Assembly (NCBI GenBank): GCA_002286715.1
Contig: NSJX01000072.1
Location: 13,154-33,758 of the forward strand
Length of the DNA stretch: 20,605 nucleotides
Reading direction: 5' to 3'
Origin: Dentipellis sp. KUC8613
Taxonomy: Eukaryota; Basidiomycota; Agaricomycetes; Russulales; Hericiaceae
Shown here: positions 1-8,481 of the stretch, one piece after another
Numbering within the stretch: position 1 is the first letter of the stretch
Layout of the letters: every line of letters begins with the position of its first letter
Notes under the pieces: generated by a model
Database searches by the model: none
What the model was told of the DNA's origin: nothing
The model's input: the letters and a program-made list of their open reading frames with translations, nothing else
Made by a program: the position numbers and the translations under genes

Positions 1-310
1 GTTTCTCGGATCGGAGGGTGCGTAATATTTCGAAAACTTCTCCTCGTAGCATCCGCTGACACTTTTATTCTTCTAGGTTCGTCAAGCTAGCGTACAGCCT
101 GTAATAATCCTTTTCTTGCACCGTCTGAAGCCGTCACTTCATAGTTCGAAGCTCAAATTATGAAATTTCGCACATGTGTGAGCATCATTGTGGCCAAGAC
201 AACCGTAAGACTGTTCTTTCTTCGCTTTCTTTACTACATTAATGAGGGTGGTCCGGCGTCTCGCCTTAGAATGCACTGGTCTATTTCAGCAAGCACGATT
301 GTACTGCAAG

Positions 311-373
311 CCCTCTCTCGTCCCACCGCCGCCCTCTCTCGTCCCACCGCCGCCCTCTCTCGTCCCACCGCCC
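311..373. repeat. 21-bp tandem repeat, three copies
   Basis: Three consecutive copies of a 21-bp unit that begins CCCTCTCTCGTCCCACCGCC. Units lie at 311-331, 332-352 and 353-373; the first two are identical and the third differs at its last base. The unit is a multiple of three, which keeps overlapping reading frames open without implying coding. Confidence 0.95.
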
Positions 374-460
374 GCCTCGCCACCCTCATTCGCCCGTCGC
401 CGTCCTCGTCCCGTCCGCCCCGTCCGCGCCCCGTCCGCGCCGTCCTCGCCCTCCGTACAC

Positions 461-540
461 TGTCCGCGGCTTCCGCACGCCGTCCGCGGCTTCCGCACGC
501 CGTCCGCGGCTTCCGCACGCCGTCCGCCGCCTCCGCGCGT
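461..540. repeat. 20-bp tandem repeat, about four copies
   Basis: Unit CGTCCGCGGCTTCCGCACGC. Units at 481-500 and 501-520 are identical, 461-480 differs only in its first base, and 521-540 is diverged. Because 20 is not a multiple of three, the array shifts frame at every unit, which argues against selection for an encoded protein. Confidence 0.95.
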
Positions 541-1584
541 CGTCCACGCGCCCTCCGCGCGTCGCACCACCGCCCTCGCTCGTCCACCGCCGCCCTCGTT
601 TGCCTGTACCACCCTGGTTCGCGCCCTCGAACCCCGCCCACGTCTCTCCTGAGACAGGCCAGCCGCGCCCGCGCCCTGGCGCCCCGCGTCCACGCCCCCT
701 TCGCGCTGTACGCACTGTCCTCGCGGCTGTACGTGCCATCCTCACCCTGTATGCCCTATCCGCCCCGTCCTCGTCCCGTCCGCGCGTTGCGCCACTCCTG
801 CTCCTTTTTGTACCGCCCTGCTCGCTCTCATGGCGCGCCGCGCCGTCTCCTGCGCTGTCACGCTGCCCTGCACGCCTTCGTGTCGCCCCGCTCTCCCTCA
901 CACTGCCCCATTTGCGCTCTCACGGCCCCGCACCTCAGCAACGACGCAGTAGGCGCGTCTCGACACGAATGGCACGACAGACGGTCCCGTCGCGCCGCCC
1001 CCGCACGCCTTCGTGCCGCCCCTTCGCTTATCACCGCGCCATTCGCGCTCTCGCCGGCCCGAGCGCCCCAGCAACGGGACGCCGCGTGCCCTAGTAGCTG
1101 CGCGACAGACGTTCCCGTTGCGCGCCCCCTGCGCTGTCACGCTGCTCCGCATGCCTTCGCGTCTCCCCGCATGCTTTCGCGCCGCCTCACATGCTTTTGC
1201 GTCGCCCTGCACGCCTTCATGCCGCCCCGCTCGCCCTCTCACCACTTCGCACACCTCAGCAACTGCGCGACAGGTGATCGTGCGCACCTCCGCCCTGCGC
1301 CCCAACGAGGAGGCCCGCACCCTCTGGCGCCCCATCGACTCCGCTTCGTACCTTCGTGTCGCGCCTCGCCGTCTTTGTGCCGCTCTTCGCCGTCTTCATG
1401 CAGCGCTCCGCTGTCTGTGCTGTCTCGCGTCTTGTCACCCAGTCTTGCGCCGCACTACGCCGCCGCGTGCCTCATTGTATCCTCTCTCGTGCTCTGGCCG
1501 CTGTCTGGCGCTGCCGCCGCCCTCTCTAGCGCTGCCGCCGATCTCTCTCGCCCCCGCGCTGGCGGCATCGTGGGCCTCGTGTCT

Positions 1585-1684
1585 CGATGTCGGGGTAGCT
1601 TGTGACATGATATCGTGTCACCGGGACGTCTTGCGTCACGATGCCATGACGTCGGGACACAAGTGTCCCGACGTCCCGACATCG
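1585..1684. repeat. Nested inverted repeats, possible foldback element end
   Basis: An inner near-perfect palindrome has 13-bp arms GACGTCGGGACAC (1648-1660) and its complement (1663-1675) with a 2-base spacer. It sits inside an outer 10-bp inverted repeat, CGATGTCGGG (1585-1594) against CCCGACATCG (1675-1684). A third small hairpin, GTGACA/TGTCAC (1602-1607 and 1616-1621), lies between them. The cluster marks the boundary between the C-rich tract and the AT-richer DNA that follows. It could be the end of a transposable element, a cruciform-forming site or a decayed LTR; I cannot decide which. Confidence 0.75.
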
Positions 1685-1689
1685 CGTGT

Positions 1690-2540
1690 CGTATCAAATA
1701 TAATCCAAGATGGGATCCAGCATCTTACTGAAGCGATACTTCAACTAAGATTGCCATGCGGTCAATTATATATTCTGCATGTATATTTAGAAATCCGGCA
1801 TGGAATTTACCGGCAATGACACGCAGATTCAATTTCAGATGAAATTGCGGATTTACTCCTGGACCACACGATGGATTTATTCTGGAATATGTTTTAAATG
1901 AGACCACAAAACTAGCCACGGTTATACTTTTGAGTATATTGGGATCTAATACAGGGAACAATCGGCGTACGGCTCATGAGTGTATTGAAATTCTATCTGA
2001 AAACTCCTCTTGAATATGCCCCAGTGTTTTACTTGATATGCATCTCAAATGAGCTCCAAAAAATGACTGAAGGAGCTTCTTCTTGTGCAATCCCGGTGTG
2101 GAAGCCGGTTCTATAGTGAACTTATCGTCGCTCGACGTAGGAATGAGATCTTCGTTATCGCAGGGCGTTTGCTAAGGTAATAATGTGGACAACATATTAA
2201 CTAAAGCCATTATTTTGTATGCAGGTGTTTGTGGATTTATTTAGCTAGAAAATCTACGTTCAATTGCCATGCAATCATCGATCTAATCGCCTTTTGCCCA
2301 CAGTGAGTGTTACCATACAAACCAGATCTAAGATTTCGGTTTATCTGGCAGCTCTCACGGCAACGACTGCTGTCACCTCCCTTTCTGATCGCTAGATATA
2401 TACGCACAACTACTCTACCTACAAGCGACTGGGTCCCGTGTGCAGCGTGCAGCCGCCGCCATCGATGTCGATGGACCCAAATAGAATTTAAATGCTTTTA
2501 CAGAAGGCAGATGTAATATACTTAGTCCACAATTTGGTAT
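1690..2540. other. Gene-free AT-richer spacer
   Basis: Base composition changes sharply from the C-rich tract to ordinary, AT-richer sequence. No open frame carries a recognisable domain or a sensible exon series. The last part probably contains the 3' untranslated region of the minus-strand NIPA gene. In one plus-strand frame around 2180-2210 the residues NVDNILTKA resemble the end of Ty1/copia RNase H, but the match is isolated and short. Confidence 0.55.
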
Positions 2541-2625
2541 CCAGCTCAGCTCCCCAAACGAGTCCATGCGCCCTCTCTCCTGCTCGCCACCCGCCACCCG
2601 CCACTCGCCGCTCGCCTCACGACGA

Positions 2626-4233
2626 CTACGATCCACGCCCGGGCACCGGCGACCCGCGCGGCGAGTGCGAGTGCGAGTGGCTGCGCGAGCCGCTCTTCCC
2701 GCGGAGGCGCGTGCGCTCGTTGGCCGCCTCGAGCTCGTCGTCGTCCGACTCGCCGTCGTCCTCGTCGAGCGGGCGCAGGCCGACCGCGTCGCCGCGCTCC
2801 GCGGCGTCGTCCTCGAACGCGTTGAAGAGCGTCGCGGTCTGCGCGCGGTAGAGCGAGGTGCGCGACGAGCGGCGCGCGTGCCCGAGCCCCGCGAGCCCCG
2901 GCGTGCCCGGCCACCCGTCCAGCGAGGGCCGGTTGCCCTGCAGCGAGAGCCGCGGGTTCATCACGCCCCCGTCGAGCGCGGTGTGCCCGTTCGCGAGCGC
3001 GTCGTCGGGCTTGCGCGAGAGCTCGAGCAGGTGGATCCCGAGGAAGGTCACGACGAAGCCGGCGATGAGCGAGATGGTGTTCGTGGGGTTGTCGGTGTTG
3101 AAGCCTTGGAAGAGGATGAGAGAGGCGACGATTGTTGCTGTTGAGAAAAGCACGTAGTACATCGGGTTCACGCTTGAGGGGAGCGTCAGTGTGAGCGCGG
3201 TTGAATAAGTAGGGTAGAGGCGGGGGCGGGGAACTTACACATTTGTCGAGAATGTATCTAGGGCCTTGTTGAAGTAGTTCATTTGGATCATGATGCAAAG
3301 CGCGACGATGATGCCAAAGACGTATGTGCTTGGATGTGTGAATTGGTTGTTGCCGGCAAAGGTCAATTTGACTGCTACACCGAAGCCCTTAATGGCCATG
3401 ATAGACACAGAGCCGACTACAGAGCAGATAGAGACATAGACGATGGGGTTGGTGCGGCCATACCGTGGGGCTACGGAGTATATCATGACGAGGGTGAAGA
3501 TGAGTACGGAGAGACAGTACATCAGGAATCCTAACGCGACGATGAAGGTCAGCACTCGAGGGACATGAATTGACACTTACCTGGTTGGACCGCATAATGG
3601 AGAATCTCATCCACGGTCTGAACGTCTTTGTCTTCTGGCGCGTGCAAGACTATAATTAGAGAGCCGATGAGACACATGGTGCATCCTAGTCGTCCTAAGT
3701 GCCCAAGCTCTTCTTTGAGGAGGTAAGATGCGAGTATTGCTCTGCATATCTTCTCAGCTGGTTGGAAGCATGGATCATACCGACGCAACGCACCCGATAA
3801 TAACACTGAGTGCTCCTAGTGGTGTGACCAATATTGGAGGTGCGAATGAATATGCTGCGAAATTGGCCACTGCATATGATGAATTAGGATGCATTAAATG
3901 GAAGGATGATAAAATTCCCGACGTACATTCTCCCAGTACCACTGGTGATCGCATGTCACGTTCAGATACACTCAACCCTGCGCAACGATCTGCACTCACA
4001 TGTGGACATCCCTGCCCACCATATTGGATTCTTGAGATATGCGTAGTCTTCTGAAGCGGATGCATAGGCGCTGTTCCTCTCGGCGGCGTCATTCAAGCCC
4101 TGCAGATCGTCGGTTATGCGTGCTGCGGAAGAGGGCGTGTGCCGCGAACCTTTTTGGTAATGATGAAGCTCGTGCCGATGGCTAGCGAGCTGGCCATCGC
4201 AAGCGCGAGGCCAATGTACTTGTCTTCGACCAT
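2626..4233 (-). CDS. NIPA-family magnesium transporter (DUF803)
   Basis: Integral membrane Mg2+ transporter of the NIPA/DUF803 family, which sits in the plasma or endosomal membrane in known members. Seven exons join in frame: 4233-4150, 4099-4000, 3941-3927, 3869-3794, 3741-3581, 3530-3239 and 3172-2626, giving 424 aa. The start is the ATG opening MVEDKYIGLALAM, typical of the family. Seen motifs include GTSFIITKKGLNDAA, NPIWWAGM, FAPPILVTPLGALSVIIGA, LLKEELGHLGRLGC, VLHAPEDKDVQTVDEIL, APRYGRTNP, MAIKGFG and MNYFNKALDTFSTNVVNP. About nine membrane segments occupy roughly residues 7-295. The last 130 residues form a polar tail with an acidic stretch and an SHSHSHS run, probably cytosolic. The gene is divergent from the aminopeptidase gene. 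Exon 3 is a 15-nt microexon. Alternative: none serious. Confidence 0.95.
3927..3941 (-). other. 15-nt microexon of the NIPA gene
   Basis: On the minus strand a CAG acceptor precedes 15 nt reading TGGTACTGGGAGAAT, followed by the donor GTACGT. Joined to its neighbours in phase 1 it supplies residues LVLGE of the conserved stretch GMSTLVLGELANFAAY. Without it, exons 2 and 4 stay in the same phase but five residues of a transmembrane helix are lost. Confidence 0.88.
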
Positions 4234-4573
4234 GGGCCTGAAGGACGAAAGGAGTGGATAGGCCCGCGAGGAAGAGTACAAGAGGATATGAGGAGCGTGT
4301 AAGAGTCTACTGCCAGCTTGCGCGACTCTCAGCCATCGTCCGGGGTCCTCCCGACGTCCTGTGCCTCCGGTGTCCGGGGTGTCTTTCTCCCCTCCATCTA
4401 ATCTAATCTTACAATGCCTCGCCAGCAGCAACGATACTCCCTTTCTCCTTCCTCCTACCTCGCGAGAACGGTGCAAGTCGACCTCGCACTTGTAACGAAA
4501 CCCCAAGACTTGCATAAGTTCTCGGATCTTACGCGGTCGCGGTAGTACGCCGATTGCTCTAATCGGGGAGCAC
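4234..4573. promoter_or_regulatory. Divergent promoter region between NIPA and aminopeptidase P
   Basis: The two start codons face away from each other across 340 bp, so this segment must hold both promoters and 5' leaders. No clear TATA box is visible. The 4380-4450 part is pyrimidine-rich, as fungal transcription starts often are, with ATCTAATCTAATCTTAC around 4395-4412. It also contains the short open frame 4414-4545 in the sense of the aminopeptidase. Confidence 0.6.
4414..4545 (+). other. Possible upstream ORF (43 codons)
   Basis: An ATG at 4414 in the context ACAATGC opens 43 codons beginning MPRQQQRYSLS and stops at 4543-4545, 28 nt before the aminopeptidase ATG. If transcription starts upstream of 4414 it would act as a translational regulator by reinitiation. 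It has no recognisable domain. It could equally be untranscribed, or be interrupted by a leader intron. Confidence 0.3.
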
Positions 4574-7500
4574 ATGCTCACATCTGCTTTCCGCGCCGGC
4601 CGTTCCAAGCTCCTTCATCCCGTCCTCACGCGCTTTGCACCGTTCCGACTCTACACCTCCCCCGTCAACATGGGTGCAGGCGCGCAGACGGTGAACACGT
4701 CAGACAGACTCTCCGCGCTGCGGCGCTTCATGGCAGAGAAGCCCGTGGATGCGTACGTCGTGCCGAGCGAAGACCAACGCGAGTCCATCTTCATCTGCCG
4801 ATGCCATACAATATTGATCATGTTGCACGATCCAGACTACAGCGAGTATCCCGCGGAGTGTGACGAGCGTCGTGCGTTCATCTCCGGCTTCAATGGCTCA
4901 GCAGGTCTGTCCCTCCGCGCGATCGTGTCGATTACTGTGCTCACCCTATCGGCCCCGAAGGAACTGCGATCGTGACGAAGGAGAACGCATACCTGTTTAC
5001 CGATGGACGGTACTTCCTGCAGGCCGAGCAGCAACTTGACAAGTGAGCATCTGTGCGTCGGAATGGTATGCAGCACTCAGCGAATGATACAGGAACTGGA
5101 CATTGATGAAGCAAGGTCTGCCTGGTGAGTACCATCCGTAATATTCCCTTGGTGTGAATTCCCATACGCGCCCCAAGATGTACCGACATGGCAGGACTTC
5201 ATCAGCAAGGTGAGTATGCCATCCAGATTTCCCGAGCGCACCCTTTACATGATATTCCCAAAAGAAACTGCCCAGCTCCGATCGCGTGGGCATCGACCCC
5301 GAACTCATCTCGGCCAGTAAGTGAAACTCTTACCTTCATTGCACTATATCGACTGACAACGCTTCACAGCCGACGCAAAATCGTTCAGCGACGTCAACTT
5401 TACCTTCTCGGAGAACCTCGTTGACAAGGTGTGGGCAGAAACGCGTCCTCCTCGCCCCAAAGAGACCGTCTTTCCTTTGGAAACGAAATTCTCTGGTACG
5501 CCATCCCGTCTCAGCTGTGAAGACTGTTTACTAAACTCCACGCCAAGGCGAATCCCATGCGGACAAACTCGCGAAGCTCCGCAACGAGCTGCAGAAGAAA
5601 GAGGCGGGGGCGATGGTCGTCACTATGCTCGACGAAGTCGCCTGGCTCTTCAACCTGCGCGGGTCCGACATCGCGTTCAACCCCGGTTCGCTTTCTACCC
5701 TCCCAATCCAATCCCCCCAACATCTTTCTCACGTAAACCATCCTGTCTAGTATTTTTCGGATACGCCGTAGTAACTGCAGAGAAGGCCGTGCTCTTCATC
5801 GACCCCGCACAGGTCAACGAGGCCGTCCGAAGCCATCTCGGACTTCATGTCGAACTGAAGAGCTACACTGATTTCTGGAGCTACCTTAAAGGCCTTGCCG
5901 CCAGCCTCAAGGCATGTCCCCCTTCACAGCTTGTCAATACACGAGAATAACCCATTGTCTCCTCCCATAGCCTGCCTCAGCCGGTTCGCCCGCACAAGTC
6001 CTCCTCGGCGACAAAGCGAGCGTCGCAGTCGCCGAAGCTATTGGCCAGGTTCGCCCTTTTTCCCCCCTCTCTCTTTTCTTCTCTTCTCCTCTCGTGCCAA
6101 CGTTGGTGTGCACCCAGGCACACGTCACGATCGCCCGCTCGCCCGTCGCCGACCTCAAAGCGCTCAAAAACGAGACCGAGGTCGCCGGCTTCCGCGCGAG
6201 CCACATCCGCGACGGCGCCGCGCTCGCGCGCTACTTCGCGTGGCTCGAGGAGCAGCTCAACGCGGGGAAGACGCTCTCGGAGAGCGAGGCGGCCGACCAG
6301 CTCGAGAAGTACCGCTCGTGAGTGCCCCTCCACGTGTGGTGCACAGGGGAACCTTGTTGACTGGGGAGGCGGGGCGTAGCGAGCAGGAGCTGTTCAAGGG
6401 CTTGTCGTTCCCGACGATTTCCGCGACGGGGCCGAATGGAGGTAGGTTTGGTGTGGTACGGTGGTGGAAAGGTGGGAGAGGCTGATGATTTGATAGCGAT
6501 TATCCATTATCAGCCGGATCCGAAGGATTGTGCTGTTGTGAAGAAAGAGCAGATCTATCTCTGCGATTCTGGCGGTGCGTATATTCATACCTAGTGCACT
6601 GTCAATATCTTGAAGGGGTACTCGAACGATAGCTCAATTCATGGATGGGACGACGGACGTGACGCGTACATGGGTATGTGGGCTGGCTGACTCCTTGGTT
6701 GCCGAGGCTGATTTACTTGGACGGCCGAATAGCATTTTGGAACTCCCACGATTGAAGAGAAACGCGCGTTCACGCGTGTGCTGCAGGGGCACATCGCGAT
6801 TGACACTGCTATTTTCCCTAACGGAACCTCCGGTATGTACTGGCCCTCAGTCAACATTTGCTCTTATGCTCATGTTGCGTACAGGATATATCATGTATGC
6901 GCTCGTTTCAAATTCTGGGGAACAATTGCAGGCTGATTTGATATCATTAGTGACACTTGGGCTCGGAGGGCTCTTTGGAAAGACGGACTTGGTAAGTTGT
7001 CGTCGATGCTCTCCAGTCTAGTCTCTGATCGTTTCACATTTTCTCAGACTATAGGTGACTATTCCCTCCCGCCGAAATTTTGTCGTAGGATGTGATGCTG
7101 ACATGTCGACAGACATGGCACTGGCCACGGAGTAGGCCACTTCCTCAACGTCCACGAAGGGCCGCAAGGGATCGGCACACGCATCGGTAATTATCTCCCC
7201 TAACACGCTCAAAAACCCTATCGCTCACAATACCTTACGTAGCGTACAACAGCACCCCTCTCAAGCCCGGGATGACGGTCTCCAATGGTACGCGCAGCCG
7301 TGATTCTCCCTCAGTCTAGTACTAATGCATGCATGCACATAGAACCCGGCTACTACGCCGACGGCCGCTTCGGCATCCGCATCGAGAACGTCGTCATCGT
7401 GCGCGAAGTGCACACGCCCAACAACTTCGGCGGCAAGGGCTTCCTGGGGTTCGAGCACGTCACCATGGTGCGCCCCTTCCCTCATCCCTTTTTATATTTT

Positions 7501-7698
7501 CTCTTCGCTTTTTGTTCACACTGGCGCCACATGCAGTGCCCGATCCACAAGAACCTCATCGACGCGGAGCTGCTCTCGATCGACGAACGCGACTGGCTGA
7601 ACGAGTACCACCAGGAGGTGCTTGCGAAGGTGGGCCCGCTGCTGAAGAACGACGAGCGGGCGCTCGCGTGGTTGAAGAGGGAGTGTGCGCTGCTGTGA
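4574..7698 (+). CDS. AMPP: Xaa-Pro aminopeptidase P (M24B), 22 exons
   Basis: Metallopeptidase that removes an N-terminal residue preceding proline. Exons: 4574-4778, 4836-4904, 4961-5042, 5093-5124, 5178-5209, 5265-5316, 5370-5495, 5548-5685, 5751-5911, 5971-6048, 6118-6317, 6380-6441, 6497-6574, 6633-6673, 6733-6832, 6885-6894, 6951-6991, 7048-7054, 7113-7186, 7243-7287, 7343-7467 and 7537-7698; 639 aa, the usual family length. Order: two creatinase-N-like domains (about 45-190 and 190-340), M24 catalytic domain, C-terminal M24_C region. The metal ligands are all present: D436 (CDSGAQF), D447 (TTDVTRT), H510 (GTGHGVGH), E545 (NEPGYY) and E559 (RIENVV), with spacing close to human XPNPEP1. 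Residues 1-32 are basic and lack acidic residues, so they may be a mitochondrial presequence; M33 has a strong start context. Introns 1 and 9 need GC-AG splicing. Confidence 0.95.
4779..4835 (+). other. GC-AG intron 1 of the aminopeptidase gene
   Basis: Splicing from C|GCGAGT (donor 4779) to CCAG (ends 4835) removes 57 nt and yields [17 protein letters not shown], which restores the conserved H-x-S-E-Y of aminopeptidase P. The competing GT-AG choice (donor 4783, acceptor 4842) is also in frame but gives SEDQRDEYP, one residue shorter and without the conserved His and Ser. Confidence 0.72.
5912..5970 (+). other. GC-AG intron 9 of the aminopeptidase gene
   Basis: The donor AAG|GCATGT is a good GC-type 5' splice site, and CCCATAG ends the intron at 5970. 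Removal of 59 nt joins ...LAASLK to [17 protein letters not shown] in phase 0. The nearby GT at 5916 would leave the wrong phase for the acceptor. Confidence 0.85.
6885..6894 (+). other. 10-nt microexon (exon 16) of the aminopeptidase gene
   Basis: GATATATCAT lies between a TACAG acceptor and the donor GTATGC. It joins exons 15 and 17 to read [17 protein letters not shown], matching the family at this point. Neighbouring introns are 52 and 56 nt. Confidence 0.87.
7048..7054 (+). other. 7-nt microexon (exon 18) of the aminopeptidase gene
   Basis: ACTATAG lies between a TTCTCAG acceptor and the donor GTGACT. It bridges exons 17 and 19 to read [16 protein letters not shown], which includes the catalytic His region. 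Skipping it would shift the frame by one base and destroy the active site. Confidence 0.87.
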
Positions 7699-8481
7699 GC
7701 GAGAGATGTGCTTGTGTGTTGAGGTGGTGCGGTGGGTTTGTGCTACTGACTGGTGGTGGTGGGCAATCAGACGAAGATGAAGTTTCGAACGTCTCAGGCC
7801 AGCGCGAATCATGACTTGCTCACGCGTCGGTGTGGATACGCGTGAATGGCTTTAAATGCGTTCACGGCGATGGCCGCGAACCGCTGTTGATCCTGTCCGG
7901 GAACAAGCCCCGCTCAAGCCTGTCAGCGAGGCTGAGCCTGGCACTCGGGCTTTTTTCACGGTGACCGCGCCAGGGCCAACCGTTTCGCGGTCCACTGTCT
8001 GCACATACAACTGCAGATGTGAATCTTCCGCTTATATCGCTATTCCATGACAGGTAATCCAACGGCTAAAAAGTGTGTTGACTACTGATATGCACCACGT
8101 CGCCGAGTCCCCGGTATTGTCTCAGCAATGCGCGTATACTTTCAACTTGACTTGAGCAAAAGCTGATTGAAGTTGAGTACCCGGTCGTTCTCAGTGTTAG
8201 CAATTATCTGACTCCCGAAATGCAGATATATATGCCTTGCTGGGCGGCCCGCAAGCGCCAGTTCTAACGCGTCTACCATTTTGGGCAGGACGACTACCCT
8301 GCAAGCTCTTTGTTGATTTTGCGTCTTCTCGCCTAATGACAGGTCCTTCTCTTTGTTGCTGCGCAGTTGAACTTTGCTTTTCTTCTCTGAACCACCATCA
8401 TCACGGCCCTCCCCTCGCATTTTCGTCCCTAGCGCTTCCCATTGATACCCTCGCTGAATTGTATACATAGTTCTAGGACCC
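7699..8481. other. Intergenic: aminopeptidase 3' end and helicase 1 upstream region
   Basis: No exon is recognisable here. It holds an inverted repeat, CACGCGT (7821-7827) and ACGCGTG (7838-7844), and a TA-rich string AGATATATATGCC near 8223-8235 that might be a TATA element for helicase 1. I searched for an upstream exon that would supply helicase 1 with the CCCH finger found in helicase 2 and found none that could be supported. Confidence 0.55.

Larger units (their letters stand above)
242..1600. repeat. C-rich degenerate minisatellite tract
   Basis: The plus strand is strongly enriched in C and in short blocks such as CGTCC, CGCCC and CGTGC, and stop codons are so rare that several frames on both strands stay open for hundreds of bases. 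The sequence contains exact short tandem arrays (311-373 and 461-540) and longer diverged repeats; for example an 18-bp string beginning CCTGCGCTGTCACG occurs at 849-866 and again at 1128-1145 in similar surroundings. Translations are Arg/Pro/Ala/Ser-rich and have no recognisable domain. I read it as non-coding satellite-like DNA. A repetitive low-complexity protein cannot be formally excluded. Confidence 0.7.

Noticed and set aside
160..1605. Long plus-strand ORF of 481 codons
   Set aside because: It lies over the C-rich minisatellite, where stops are depleted in several frames on both strands; the 20-bp unit breaks the frame periodicity and the translation has no domain.
2546..3298. Long ORFs on both strands over the last NIPA exon
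   Set aside because: They are GC-rich shadows, Arg/Ala-rich without domains; the NIPA frame on the minus strand explains the DNA.
3746..3793. NIPA exon 4 extended to the donor GTATGA at 3780
   Set aside because: It would need acceptor AAG at 3752-3751 and insert extra residues (CVASICR) into a conserved helix; the donor GTGCGT at 3793 with acceptor GCAG gives IIGAILASYLL, matching the family.
4783..4842. GT-AG alternative for aminopeptidase intron 1
   Set aside because: In frame, but it gives SEDQRDEYP and loses the conserved His and Ser of the H-x-S-E-Y segment; the GC-AG option restores them.
8237..8470. Possible CCCH-encoding exon upstream of helicase 1 (contains CCCAVELC)
   Set aside because: Cysteine spacing does not fit C-x8-C-x4-C-x3-H, there is no alignment to the copy 2 finger and the frame stops before the helicase ATG.
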